The translations under genes were made by a program, and so were the position numbers. A stretch of DNA of 64,000 nucleotides from an uncultured Bacteroidales bacterium. GTDB lineage: Bacteria > Bacteroidota > Bacteroidia > Bacteroidales > UBA932. How positions within the stretch are numbered: the stretch's first letter is position 1; each line of letters starts with the position of its first letter. Of this stretch, positions 17,723 to 26,320 are shown piece by piece. The stretch is taken from positions 1 to 64,000 of the forward strand of contig CALURT010000004.1 of the NCBI GenBank assembly GCA_944323245.1, written 5' to 3'. The notes beneath the pieces are model-generated. The model had not been told where the DNA came from. It made no database searches and was given only the letters and a program-made list of their open reading frames with translations.

Positions 17723-19306
17723 ATGAAGCAGAAGGAATATACTTACATCGTCGCCCTTCTCGGCATCGTGCTCGGTGTCCTTGCGGCGTCTTTGGTATTC
17801 AAATACAATGCACGCAACATGCGTTTCGACGGCGATTACAACCGCTGGCGCAAACTCAATCTCATTCTGCAGGAGATCGAGAACAATTACGTGGACACGA
17901 TTGACATGAAATCGATGACGGATGCGGCAGTCACCGCGGCTCTGACCAAGCTTGACCCGCATTCCGTCTACCTTCCTCCGGTGGACTTGGAGGAGGCCGA
18001 GACAGAACTGGCCGGTAATTTCGAAGGAATAGGCATCCAGTTCAACGTGCCGAACGATACGGCCATTGTCCTGAACGTTATTCCGGGCGGACCGTCGGAA
18101 AAGGCAGGCCTGCTTCAGGGTGACAGGATCATCAAGGTGGACAAGTCCGTCATAGCCGGGACCAAGACCCCTCAGGACAGCATGGTAGCGAGGATGAAAG
18201 GCCCTTCCGGGACCAAGGTGCTGATAACGGTAAACAGGGACGGAGTACAGATTCCCTTCGAAATCACACGCGGCAAGATTCCGGTACATTGTGTCGACGC
18301 TTCTTTCATGATAGACGATACAACAGGCTATCTGAGGCTGTCCAAATTCACGAGAACGACATACATGGAAGTCGCTCAGGCAGCGGACAGACTTCTTTCG
18401 TCCGGCATGAAAAAGCTCATATTCGACATAAGGGACAACACCGGGGGATATTTCGACCAGGCATTGCTCGTATGCAACGAATTTTTGGAGAAAGGTTCTC
18501 CTATAGTCTATATGGAAGGACTGCACAGACCGAGACAGGACTATGATGCCGACGGTTCCGGCAAATTGAAGGATGTCGGACTTGTCGTGCTGATAAACGA
18601 ATCATCCGCTTCTTCGAGCGAGATATTTGCCGGAGCGATGCAGGACAATGACAGAGGATTGATTGTGGGACGGCGTTCTTTCGGAAAGGGGCTTGTCCAG
18701 GAACCTGTCAATTTTACCGACGGTTCAGGACTAAGGCTCACAGTGGCGAGGTTCTATACCCCGTCCGGAAGATGCATCCAGAAACCGTATTCGGATGATT
18801 ATGCCTACGATATATACGAACGTTATGCCCATGGGGAGATGACGGATGCGGACAGCATGAAAGTGGACAAATCCACGGAATATTTCACTGCGGGAGGCCG
18901 TGTCGTATATGGAGGCGGTGGAATTATTCCGGACGTTTTCGTTCCGCTTGATACTACCAAGGTGGGGGATTTCTTCGTGCAATGCAACAGGAACGCCCTT
19001 CAGATGCGTTTTGCGTCTTCGGTTTTCGACAGGTACAAGTCCCGCCTTGCCGGGATAGACGATTTCTCCGAACTCGAAAGGTATCTTGAAAGTCTTGACC
19101 TGAGGACGCAATTCCTGAAATATGCCGCTTCTCAGGGCATCGTACTGCCGGCTTCGGAAAGGAAGAATTTCGATACTTACATGATGCCTCAGATCAAGGC
19201 GTTGGTGGGAAGATATTCCAAGTTGGATGACGAGGCTTTCTACCGCTTCTATCTTGAAATAGATGAAACCCTTGCAGTAGCCATGAAATCCGAAGGTCTG
19301 GGTTAG
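17723..19306 (+). CDS. S41 family C-terminal processing peptidase
   Basis: The 527-aa protease has an N-terminal membrane anchor (~8-28), a PDZ domain (~95-180, GIGIQFNVPNDTAIVLNVIP...GDRIIKVD) and the S41 catalytic core. ESSASSSEIFAGAMQDNDRG supplies the Ser nucleophile and GRRSFGKGLVQ the Lys base. CtpA/Prc-type enzymes cleave periplasmic proteins from the C-terminus. A bidirectional-looking terminator follows its stop. Confidence 0.93.
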   Translation: MKQKEYTYIVALLGIVLGVLAASLVFKYNARNMRFDGDYNRWRKLNLILQEIENNYVDTIDMKSMTDAAVTAALTKLDPHSVYLPPVDLEEAETELAGNFEGIGIQFNVPNDTAIVLNVIPGGPSEKAGLLQGDRIIKVDKSVIAGTKTPQDSMVARMKGPSGTKVLITVNRDGVQIPFEITRGKIPVHCVDASFMIDDTTGYLRLSKFTRTTYMEVAQAADRLLSSGMKKLIFDIRDNTGGYFDQALLVCNEFLEKGSPIVYMEGLHRPRQDYDADGSGKLKDVGLVVLINESSASSSEIFAGAMQDNDRGLIVGRRSFGKGLVQEPVNFTDGSGLRLTVARFYTPSGRCIQKPYSDDYAYDIYERYAHGEMTDADSMKVDKSTEYFTAGGRVVYGGGGIIPDVFVPLDTTKVGDFFVQCNRNALQMRFASSVFDRYKSRLAGIDDFSELERYLESLDLRTQFLKYAASQGIVLPASERKNFDTYMMPQIKALVGRYSKLDDEAFYRFYLEIDETLAVAMKSEGLG

Positions 19307-19337
19307 CGGGGACAGTGCGAGTATCGGGCAAATAAAG

Positions 19338-19370
19338 AGGGTGGTCAGGAAATCCATGGCCACCCTTTTT
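19338..19370 (+). terminator. Intrinsic terminator of the S41 gene
   Basis: AGGGTGG (19338-19344) pairs with CCACCCT (19360-19366), with an inner CA/TG extension, followed by T5. It lies between two convergent genes and may serve both, though the minus-strand U tract is weaker. Confidence 0.75.
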
Positions 19371-19392
19371 CAAATATCTGACAAGTCCGGGA

Positions 19393-21015
19393 CTACCAGA
19401 CGAAATCGAACCTGATGTCTCTCGGAATCCTGTGTGCGTTTATGTTCGCTATATCGGCTGAGAGAGCTTCCGGAATGAATGCATGTTCGGCAGTATATGC
19501 CTTGGCAAATTCATAGTCTCCGGTAGCCTGTGTCTTCAGAATGAGACCCGCCCATTCGTCGATGGCCTTGAGCGATTGCTCATAGTCGATATGGTACTGG
19601 CCGTCCTTGTTGCGGACGAAGGCTCCATGCTCTTTCATGAAATTATAGCACATCATGTTGGCCTTTCCATGCGAGGATGCCGTACCGAAACGGACCGAGC
19701 GCACGAGCCCGGCTATGTAGGTAGTGATGGCGTCTTCCTTTGAAATCAGAGGGATCTCACCCTGTTCTATCAGCTTGCACACCATGAAGAGACCGAGAAT
19801 GTCGGCCTTGGCCTCTTCCCATGTGGTCTTTTCGGAGCCGAGAGCGTCATCCACGCTTCCCTTGCCGTTGACTGTTTCCTTCACTCCGAGACCGTGTGCC
19901 ACCTCATGGAAGGTCACATTCCAGAAGAACGCTTCGGAACGCAGATGTTTCTGCTGCTCAGGCTCGATGAGAAGACGGCCTATAGGGAGAAGAATCTTGC
20001 CGAACTTGGCATCCATGCTGTTGTGAAGCTGGAGACGTCTTGCACCTTTTACCGACTGCACCCTGTCGTCGTTCGGAAGATTGATGGCGATGGTCTTGCT
20101 GCCGCAGTTGCAGTCTCCTGCATAATAGATTGCATCGTAGACATTCAGATCGGAAGACGTTCCCGGAACGAAAGTCTTGTATTGAGGCTCGCATGGCAGC
20201 ATTTTCTGGAGTTCGGGGAGCATCGACACGAATTTTTCCAGTTCGGCGCTGCGTTTCTCGTCCTTCAGGAGGATGAAGCACTCGTAGGATGTCTTGGTCT
20301 CGCTGAGTTTGTCGTCATAGTTCTCTATCGGACCGATTACTATGTCTATCTTGCTGTCCTTCATGTCCATCCATGCGAGGTCGCTTTCGTAGTAGTCGTC
20401 AGTTCTGAAGGCTTCAACCCTTTTCAGGAGATAGTTCTTCAGACCCTTGTTTTCAGTGATGGCCGCAGCTTCTTCGAGATAGCTGCAGATCTTTCCGATT
20501 TCTTCACTGTATTCATCCCTGTACCAGACGCATTTCAGATTCCCGTCTTCGTCTCTCCGTATGACCGTGTACTGGCTGTTCTTGTCAGGATCGTCGAAAG
20601 CCTGCCATTCCTTTTCCGTCATGTCGGCAGGATAGTAGTTCGCTCCGAGAGGTTTCTCCCCGTATCCGGCTACGAACGGGGCGTTGGCGTCAAGCCTGTC
20701 CCACGGGCCGTAGTTTATCATGGCGTAGTCACGTGCTGCCTCGTCCTGAAGCGACACCATCAGTTCCTTGTCTCCGAAGGTCTGTTTCCAGAATATCTCG
20801 TCTGCGACCTTTCCTGCTTCACGGAACAGGTTGAGGACCTGTCTGTCCTTGTCCGAGAGTCCGTCCATAAGGGGAGACTTCACTTCAACTACGGCGTATT
20901 CGTCCACTTTGGACTGTATGTCAGTCTTTTCAACTCCCGTACACGAAATCAGGGCAAGACCTGTCAAAAAAACCGAAGGGTGATTGAAAACCACCCTTGT
21001 AAGAATATTTTTCAT
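19393..21015 (-). CDS. M49-like (dipeptidyl-peptidase III-type) metallopeptidase lipoprotein, HEXXH variant
   Basis: The 540-aa protein has a lipoprotein signal (LTGLALISC). The Zn site is FHEVAHGLG followed ~30 residues later by WEEAKADILGLF, arranged as in M49 peptidases (HEXXGH...EECRAD). Here the first motif is HEVAH, the five-residue HEXXH form. The gene at 32248 in this window has the standard six-residue form. ATG 21015 (MKNILTRVV) gives a normal signal peptide; the longer frame from 21036 overlaps the tpiA stop region. It is probably cotranscribed with tpiA. Confidence 0.75.
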   Translation of the reverse strand: MKNILTRVVFNHPSVFLTGLALISCTGVEKTDIQSKVDEYAVVEVKSPLMDGLSDKDRQVLNLFREAGKVADEIFWKQTFGDKELMVSLQDEAARDYAMINYGPWDRLDANAPFVAGYGEKPLGANYYPADMTEKEWQAFDDPDKNSQYTVIRRDEDGNLKCVWYRDEYSEEIGKICSYLEEAAAITENKGLKNYLLKRVEAFRTDDYYESDLAWMDMKDSKIDIVIGPIENYDDKLSETKTSYECFILLKDEKRSAELEKFVSMLPELQKMLPCEPQYKTFVPGTSSDLNVYDAIYYAGDCNCGSKTIAINLPNDDRVQSVKGARRLQLHNSMDAKFGKILLPIGRLLIEPEQQKHLRSEAFFWNVTFHEVAHGLGVKETVNGKGSVDDALGSEKTTWEEAKADILGLFMVCKLIEQGEIPLISKEDAITTYIAGLVRSVRFGTASSHGKANMMCYNFMKEHGAFVRNKDGQYHIDYEQSLKAIDEWAGLILKTQATGDYEFAKAYTAEHAFIPEALSADIANINAHRIPRDIRFDFVW

Positions 21016-21036
21016 AGCTATTACTTTGATTGACAA

Positions 21037-21789
21037 TTAAAATGACAATGCAATCGCTATGAAGTCATCAGCCTTGAGGGCTGCGCCTCCTATAAGTCCT
21101 CCGTCAATATCAGGACATGCGAAGAGTTCCTTTGCGTTCGACGGTTTGCAGCTGCCTCCGTAGAGTATGGTGATTTCCTCTGCAAGCGGACCGAATTTTT
21201 CGGCGAGCACCTTGCGGATGCAGGCGTGGATTTCCTGAGCCTGTTCTGCAGTGGCTGTCTTGCCAGTACCGATGGCCCATACCGGTTCGTAGGCCACGAT
21301 TACCTTGGCCATTTCATCTGCGGAAAGGGTATAGAGCACGTTCTTGATCTGCGAAGTCACTACTTCGAAATGACGTCCTGCTTCACGCTCGTCAAGGTTT
21401 TCTCCGACGCAGAAAATAGGGGAGAGGCCTTTGGAAATGGCGAGTTTTACCTTCTCGGTAAGAGTGGCGTCGGTTTCTCCGTAATACTGCCTTCTTTCGG
21501 AATGTCCGAGGATGGTATATTCGCATCCTGCCGATACGAGCATGTCTGCCGATACCTCACCTGTATAGGCTCCTTTCTCCTTGTCGGCGCAGTTCTGTGC
21601 GGAAAGACCCACAACGCTGCCCTTTACGATTTCAGAAACCGGTACGAGGTGTGTGAATGGAGGTGCTACGATCAGTTTGACCGAGGCAGGAACCTCGGAG
21701 GATTTTGCAACTACTGCCTTTGCCAATTCGATACCTTCGGCAACGTTCGTGTTCATTTTCCAGTTGCCGGCGACAATATTCTTTCTCAT
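21037..21789 (-). CDS. tpiA: Triosephosphate isomerase
   Basis: TpiA interconverts DHAP and glyceraldehyde-3-phosphate in glycolysis. The 250-aa protein has VAGNWKMN with catalytic Lys, the His in [17 protein letters not shown] with catalytic Glu, and the phosphate loop [10 protein letters not shown]...GGLIGGAAL. Length and start are typical. The M49-like gene starts 21 nt downstream. Confidence 0.97.
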   Translation of the reverse strand: MRKNIVAGNWKMNTNVAEGIELAKAVVAKSSEVPASVKLIVAPPFTHLVPVSEIVKGSVVGLSAQNCADKEKGAYTGEVSADMLVSAGCEYTILGHSERRQYYGETDATLTEKVKLAISKGLSPIFCVGENLDEREAGRHFEVVTSQIKNVLYTLSADEMAKVIVAYEPVWAIGTGKTATAEQAQEIHACIRKVLAEKFGPLAEEITILYGGSCKPSNAKELFACPDIDGGLIGGAALKADDFIAIALSF

Positions 21790-21851
21790 GATAAATTATG
21801 ATTAATTGTTGAATTTTCCAATCGGCTGCGAATTTAGCAATAATTTTGGGA

Positions 21852-22274
21852 TTACCGTAATATTTTTACTACTGCCCCGATCTTGTTCTTGCTGTTCCAC
21901 AACCAGACTTTCCCGCTCGCATCGTCGGTTTTGGTGACTTCGAACGAAATGCCGTTCCTTGTCTTGATGTCGTTGTCCGTCGTGTAGGTGAGGTCAGCCT
22001 TGACCGTAGCGCCCGAGGACGGGAACTGATAGCATTTGAGGATGAAATAGTCTGCCATGTTGTCGTCGTTGACCCTGAATACCATGTCGGTCTCGTTGTA
22101 GGCAAGCTGGTAGGTGAGCGGGTCGTATGTGATGATGTCAAGGCTTCCTATTTTCAGCCCTATCCCTTCCGAACTGTTGAATTCCTCGATTCTCAGTTTG
22201 TCGTCGGGGTTGCAGCCGGCAAGCAGGATGCCGCATGCCGCAACCAATGCGTATCTTATTGTCCTTGTCTTCAT
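21852..22274 (-). CDS. Small lipoprotein, unknown function
   Basis: The 140-aa product has a clear lipobox (ILLAGC, Cys ~20). The rest is a short beta-rich domain (YQLAYNETDMVFRVNDDN) with no family I recognise. Its start overlaps the stop of the M6 protease gene by 4 nt (ATGA), so the two are translationally coupled and probably act together at the cell surface. Confidence 0.75.
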   Translation of the reverse strand: MKTRTIRYALVAACGILLAGCNPDDKLRIEEFNSSEGIGLKIGSLDIITYDPLTYQLAYNETDMVFRVNDDNMADYFILKCYQFPSSGATVKADLTYTTDNDIKTRNGISFEVTKTDDASGKVWLWNSKNKIGAVVKILR

Positions 22275-24502
22275 TTCAATTCGATTTCTTTGGATACTAT
22301 GTCCTTGCTTCCGTCGCCGTAATATATTTCGGCGGTCATGACACCTGACTTTTCAGGCGTGAAATATCCGTTCTTTCCTGTGGAAATCTCTTCTCCGTCG
22401 TATTTCCACACGATTCCGTCGGCATCCGTTGCATTGAACAGCCTGAGCGGGAATTTCGTTCCTGCAGGGAATGAGCCGTCGTCGTTGCGGGCGACATATT
22501 TGAGGTATATGAACGGGTAGTTCATCGCTCTCTTCGCACTTGTGGTGAATTTTATTTCTTCGGTCTCGCCTTTCAGCTCATCCTTTTTGAAATAGATGCT
22601 GACGGTGTAGGCTGTCGAAGGAGTGAGACCCTCGTATGTGACGGAAAATTTCCCGCTTTCGTATGCATCGACTTCCTTTTCTTCCGGCTCGATGCCCTTG
22701 CCTTCTATCGAGACGTATGCTTTTCCGGAGACGCCGTCAGATGCCGACCATGAAATGATGGCTGCATCCTGATAGTATTCCGCATTTATCTCCGTGGCAT
22801 AGGACGGGCGTCCGGTGTCACGGCTGACGGTGAATACGATGTTGTCCCCGTCGCGATGTATGTTCGTAATGGCGAGATATGAAGATTTCCCGCTCCAGAA
22901 TGTAAAGGCCGGTGTCGTATATGCGGTGAAGGAATTGCGGTCCTCGTACGGGAAGAATACCTGGCTCACGTCTCCGGCATTCGGATATGCCTTGACGATA
23001 TACGCACACTGGTGGGCCGGGTAGCAGTTGATTTCATTGTAGACCCATCTTTGGGATGCGGTGAATGTCCTTCCGTAAGACTCGGAATGTCCTGCGGAAT
23101 TCATGGACTTGTCGACATGGTATATGAGAAGCCCGCTGCCTCCGATATATTTGTCCCAGCCCTCGTTGTTCCTGCATTCGAGCAGGAAATATTCATCTTC
23201 GGTATCCGTGTCTATCCTGTAGTATTTCCCTGAATTCTGGATAGGTTCGAGAGTGTATGTCCCTTCTTCGGTGATGGTTTCAGGGAGGGATGTCCCGACG
23301 CATTCCCTGTCTATCGCATTGTAGTTCGGCGGAGTGTTTCCGAAATTGTTCCCGTTTCCTGCGTCCATAAGCGCAGTGGTGTTCCATAATGCCTCGGCCT
23401 GGCCGCCGCTTCCTTCATAATCAGTATCGTAATAGTCCATCAGTCCGAGCGTATGGCTGAATTCGTGGCAGAAGGTCCCGATGCCGGCCATGTCGTAATT
23501 CGTGAAATCCAACCTCGTAAGTTCCGACGTGCAGGCGTATCTGTTTATTACCTTGCCGTCGAGTGTAAGGTTTATGTCGGCTCCGTCCCGCACGTACCAT
23601 GCATGCGACCATATCCTGTCGTCACCCGCATATTCGGCCTCGTCCCCTCCGGCGAAGAACACGAAGACGTTGTCAACCTCGCCGTCGCCGTCGTCATCGT
23701 AGAGGGAGAAGTCTATCTCGGCATCCGCAAGCCGACATGCCTCTGCTATCATTTCTGCCGGCCTCAAATCGTCCCCGTTGCGGTCATTGCCTCCGTAGTA
23801 GGCGCAATTGTTGGAAAGGGTAACTATATTGCTGACGTCGAAAGAGAAAGTGAATACCCCTTCGAACTGGTCATTGAAATAATCCACGGCCGAGCCGTCG
23901 GCTCCGTTGTAATTGTAGCCGTTCTGCGTAAGCATCGACACGAAATTGTCTCTCGTGAACTGGAATTTCAGGTCTTTGAACTGGGCAAGGATGACTATGC
24001 CGTGTCTGTTGACCGGTGCAGGCTCCGTTTCCGAAGTCCTGCCCGCAATGTCTGAGGCAGCCCTGAGCCGTTTCATGATGTTGGGCTTTCCGGCTTCGAT
24101 TTCAGCCGTTTTCTGCCGCTTTTCGGCGGCTTTCTGCCTCAGGAGGGAATATGGGATGTTCATGCTCCGTGAAAGGACGTCAGCAGGCGCCTTGCTTCCG
24201 ACTTTCCAGTCTGTGGCGATGAGACTTCCCCCGGCATCGTAGCATGCGTAATAGTAGAATCCGTCTTCCTTCTGTCTGATGGCATGGCCTTCCGACGTGG
24301 TCTTGATTTTCAGGAATTCGTCTCCCTGTATCCTTGCGTTGAATACGGTGCCGTCGGGCTGCATGACAGTGAAGTTCCCCTTTTTCGCCGGAGCCGCATA
24401 AGCAGTCCCGGAGAAGGAAATCAGGCATGTGATGACGGCAAAAGCCGCTATTGCCGAGGATAATTTCAATACGGGCATAGTGTGTGTGCTTCTTTTGCTC
24501 AT
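22271..24502 (-). CDS. Secreted M6 (immune inhibitor A-type) metalloprotease
   Basis: The 743-aa protein has a signal peptide ending near AYAAPAKK, a propeptide, and an M6 catalytic domain with HEFSHTLGLMDYYD (HEXXH plus downstream metal-turn residues). A fibronectin-III-like module (~550-640, TPSTAYTVSIYFKK) and a C-terminal Ig-like module end the chain. No T9SS-type C-terminal domain is evident. M6 enzymes are secreted, usually Zn-dependent proteases. The small lipoprotein gene overlaps its stop. It is divergent from the PCMD gene. Confidence 0.88.
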   Translation of the reverse strand: MSKRSTHTMPVLKLSSAIAAFAVITCLISFSGTAYAAPAKKGNFTVMQPDGTVFNARIQGDEFLKIKTTSEGHAIRQKEDGFYYYACYDAGGSLIATDWKVGSKAPADVLSRSMNIPYSLLRQKAAEKRQKTAEIEAGKPNIMKRLRAASDIAGRTSETEPAPVNRHGIVILAQFKDLKFQFTRDNFVSMLTQNGYNYNGADGSAVDYFNDQFEGVFTFSFDVSNIVTLSNNCAYYGGNDRNGDDLRPAEMIAEACRLADAEIDFSLYDDDGDGEVDNVFVFFAGGDEAEYAGDDRIWSHAWYVRDGADINLTLDGKVINRYACTSELTRLDFTNYDMAGIGTFCHEFSHTLGLMDYYDTDYEGSGGQAEALWNTTALMDAGNGNNFGNTPPNYNAIDRECVGTSLPETITEEGTYTLEPIQNSGKYYRIDTDTEDEYFLLECRNNEGWDKYIGGSGLLIYHVDKSMNSAGHSESYGRTFTASQRWVYNEINCYPAHQCAYIVKAYPNAGDVSQVFFPYEDRNSFTAYTTPAFTFWSGKSSYLAITNIHRDGDNIVFTVSRDTGRPSYATEINAEYYQDAAIISWSASDGVSGKAYVSIEGKGIEPEEKEVDAYESGKFSVTYEGLTPSTAYTVSIYFKKDELKGETEEIKFTTSAKRAMNYPFIYLKYVARNDDGSFPAGTKFPLRLFNATDADGIVWKYDGEEISTGKNGYFTPEKSGVMTAEIYYGDGSKDIVSKEIELK

Positions 24503-24525
24503 ATATTGAAAGTTGGTTATATTTG
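24493..24525 (+). promoter_or_regulatory. Promoter of the PCMD gene
   Basis: TTTTG (24493-24497), 20 bp spacer, TATATTTG (24518-24525). The -33 element lies over the start of the divergent M6 gene. Confidence 0.65.
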
Positions 24526-24566
24526 CATGTCAGTTTACAATTGACCTGCATATTTAGCGAATTTTT

Positions 24567-25559
24567 ATGAGACGACCAATTATTCTTACCGCTTTTTTTG
24601 TTTTGTGCATTGTCATGTACATTTCCGGCATCCCGGTTTCCGCACAGCCGCGTGACGCCGTAGACCTTATAAATGAATACGGCGATTTCGACAGATGGTG
24701 CGCAAGGGAAGTCAAGGAATCCGGAATCATCGGAGGCAAAAGGAAATTTCTGTACGAGTTTTACGGGAATTATGAAACATCGGTCTGCGACAGGGAGCCC
24801 TTTGTCGGACCGGAATGGTATCTGTGGCGTACGAACAATGTCCTTGCCGTGGTAGCCGGTGTCGTGAAGACGAGCACGACCGTGTTTCCCGAACCGCGTG
24901 ACAGCGGCTATTGTGCGAGGATAGAAACCCATGTGGAAAAGGTGTCGGCTTTAGGCATAGTCAATATGGAAGTCACATGTCAGGGAGCAATGCTCGTAGG
25001 AGCTTTGGAAGAACCTATAAAGGACACCAAGTCTCCTATGGCCAAGGTTATATACGGTGTCCCGTACAATGGAAGGATAAAGTCGCTTACGTTCGACTAC
25101 AAGGCCGATGTGGGGCATGAAACCGTCCGCGGAACGGGATTTTCTCCTTTGAAAAACATGGGTTATCCGGATTATCCGTCGGTGACAGTGATTCTCCAGA
25201 AAAGGTGGGAAGAGCCTGACGGCAGCGTAAAGGCACTCAGAGTAGGGACGGCCATACACAGGTTTACCGAAAACAGCAGCGAGTGGGTAAACGGTTTCGA
25301 AATGAAAGTCGGATACGGAGATATTACCGGGGAAGAGTATTTCGAAGACTATATGGGTCTGAACAATGATGAGGAGACTGCGTATCACTGCATAAACAGC
25401 CGCGGAAAGAACGTTGTGGTGGAGGAAACAGGCTGGGCCTCTCCCGACGAGCAGCCCAATTATCTGATAGTGATGTTCCTTTCGAGTTCCGGCAAGGCCT
25501 TCTACGGGGGTGTCGGCAATACCCTCTGGATAGATAACGTAAGACTTGAAAGGGAATAA
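24567..25559 (+). CDS. PCMD-domain (putative carbohydrate metabolism) secreted protein
   Basis: The 330-aa protein has a signal peptide (~26 residues, ending PVSAQ) and a PCMD-like fold: LTFDYKADVGHETVRGTGF, then YPSVTVILQKRWEEPDG, ending NTLWIDNVRLERE. PCMD is a Bacteroidetes surface domain with a jelly-roll-like pattern and a proposed glycan link. No catalytic residues can be assigned. It has its own promoter and is followed by two hairpins that terminate transcription from the opposite strand. Confidence 0.7.
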   Translation: MRRPIILTAFFVLCIVMYISGIPVSAQPRDAVDLINEYGDFDRWCAREVKESGIIGGKRKFLYEFYGNYETSVCDREPFVGPEWYLWRTNNVLAVVAGVVKTSTTVFPEPRDSGYCARIETHVEKVSALGIVNMEVTCQGAMLVGALEEPIKDTKSPMAKVIYGVPYNGRIKSLTFDYKADVGHETVRGTGFSPLKNMGYPDYPSVTVILQKRWEEPDGSVKALRVGTAIHRFTENSSEWVNGFEMKVGYGDITGEEYFEDYMGLNNDEETAYHCINSRGKNVVVEETGWASPDEQPNYLIVMFLSSSGKAFYGGVGNTLWIDNVRLERE

Positions 25560-25599
25560 AAGAAAAAGGCGACGGAAACTGCTACGTAAACCGACGCCT
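25560..25599 (-). terminator. Minus-strand hairpin with T tract
   Basis: AGGCGACGG (25567-25575) and CCGACGCCT (25591-25599) pair with one mismatch. Read on the minus strand the hairpin runs into TTTTTCTTTT, so it looks like a second stop for transcripts coming from the histone-like gene. Confidence 0.5.
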
Positions 25600-25677
25600 A
25601 AACGTGTACTAAAACCTAAACCTGCCCTATAGATGCGGCAATGTTTCCGAATGTTGCATCATGAATGAAAATTTTTG

Positions 25678-25723
25678 AAAAAAATGTTAGAGGGTGACCG
25701 GAAAATTCTTTCGGGTCACCCTC
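25678..25723 (-). terminator. Intrinsic terminator of the Hc1-like gene
   Basis: GAGGGTGACC (25690-25699) / GGTCACCCTC (25714-25723) is a perfect 10-bp stem followed on the minus strand by T7. It starts 27 nt after the stop codon of the gene at 25750-25923. Confidence 0.8.
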
Positions 25724-25749
25724 TTCATGGTCTTGTGATAAAAAGATTC

Positions 25750-25923
25750 TTACTTGGCGCTCTCTACAGAGACTTTTCTGAAATCTTTCATCATTTTCAT
25801 GATGTTCAAAGCTGCTTTACGGGCACGTGCACCGGCTGCCTTGTTTCCTTTTTCAACCTGTGCGTCTGCATTTGCGGCAAAAACTTCGTACTCGGCTTTG
25901 ATCTGATCTACAAGCTCTTTCAT
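25750..25923 (-). CDS. Hc1-like histone H1 family small protein
   Basis: This 57-aa protein, too short for many gene callers, starts MKELVDQIKAEYEVF and contains EKGNKAAGARARKAALNIMK, the Lys/Ala/Arg-rich core of the Bacteroidetes Hc1-type histone-like family. It likely binds DNA non-specifically. A TAATTTTG match (minus strand, 25931-25938) lies only 7 nt before ATG, so the mRNA may be nearly leaderless. It has its own strong terminator and is monocistronic. Confidence 0.85.
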   Translation of the reverse strand: MKELVDQIKAEYEVFAANADAQVEKGNKAAGARARKAALNIMKMMKDFRKVSVESAK

Positions 25924-26041
25924 CTTAGTTCAAAATTAATATACGTTAAACATTAGGCATCAAAACTTCGTGCAAGTTAGGCATTTTATTCGAAATTGCA
26001 AGCACTTGAGTATAAAAATGTAAAAACACAGGAAAAATCAG

Positions 26042-26049
26042 TATATTTG
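26042..26049 (+). promoter_or_regulatory. -7 box of the PqqD cluster
   Basis: TATATTTG is an exact match, separated from ATG 26054 by only CGTC. With the usual spacing the transcript would begin at or next to the start codon, so the mRNA should be leaderless. No -33 TTTG is seen at the right distance. Confidence 0.65.
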
Positions 26050-26053
26050 CGTC

Positions 26054-26320
26054 ATGAAAATTTCGGAAAAATACAAGGTCCGCGAAATGGCCGGACAGCA
26101 TGTGGTCATCATCCAGGGACGCCATGGAGAGGACATGACAAAGATCATTTCATTGAATGATTCTTCCCTTTTCCTGTGGAATAAATTTTACGGTACGGAT
26201 TTTTCCGTCGGACAGGTTGCCGCCGCCCTTATGGACGAGTACGGTATCGACGAGTCTGTCGCAACCCGTGATGCCGGGACATGGTGCGGAAAACTGAAGG
26301 ATTGCGGATTGATAGCTTAA
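26054..26320 (+). CDS. PqqD-family peptide-binding (RRE-like) protein
   Basis: The 88-aa protein has the PqqD pattern: basic beta strands (KYKVREMAGQHVVII), ISLNDSSLFLWNKF, then a winged-helix tail (DESVATRDAGTWCGKLKDCGLI). PqqD-like domains (RREs) bind leader peptides in RiPP pathways. It heads a four-gene cluster; its TAA is directly followed by the ABC transporter ATG. No precursor peptide or modifying enzyme is found nearby, so the ligand is unknown. Confidence 0.8.
   Translation: MKISEKYKVREMAGQHVVIIQGRHGEDMTKIISLNDSSLFLWNKFYGTDFSVGQVAAALMDEYGIDESVATRDAGTWCGKLKDCGLIA

Noticed and set aside
19894-21033. 379-codon plus-strand frame
   Set aside because: Antisense to the M49-like gene with its HEVAH...EEAKAD site; no protein features of its own.
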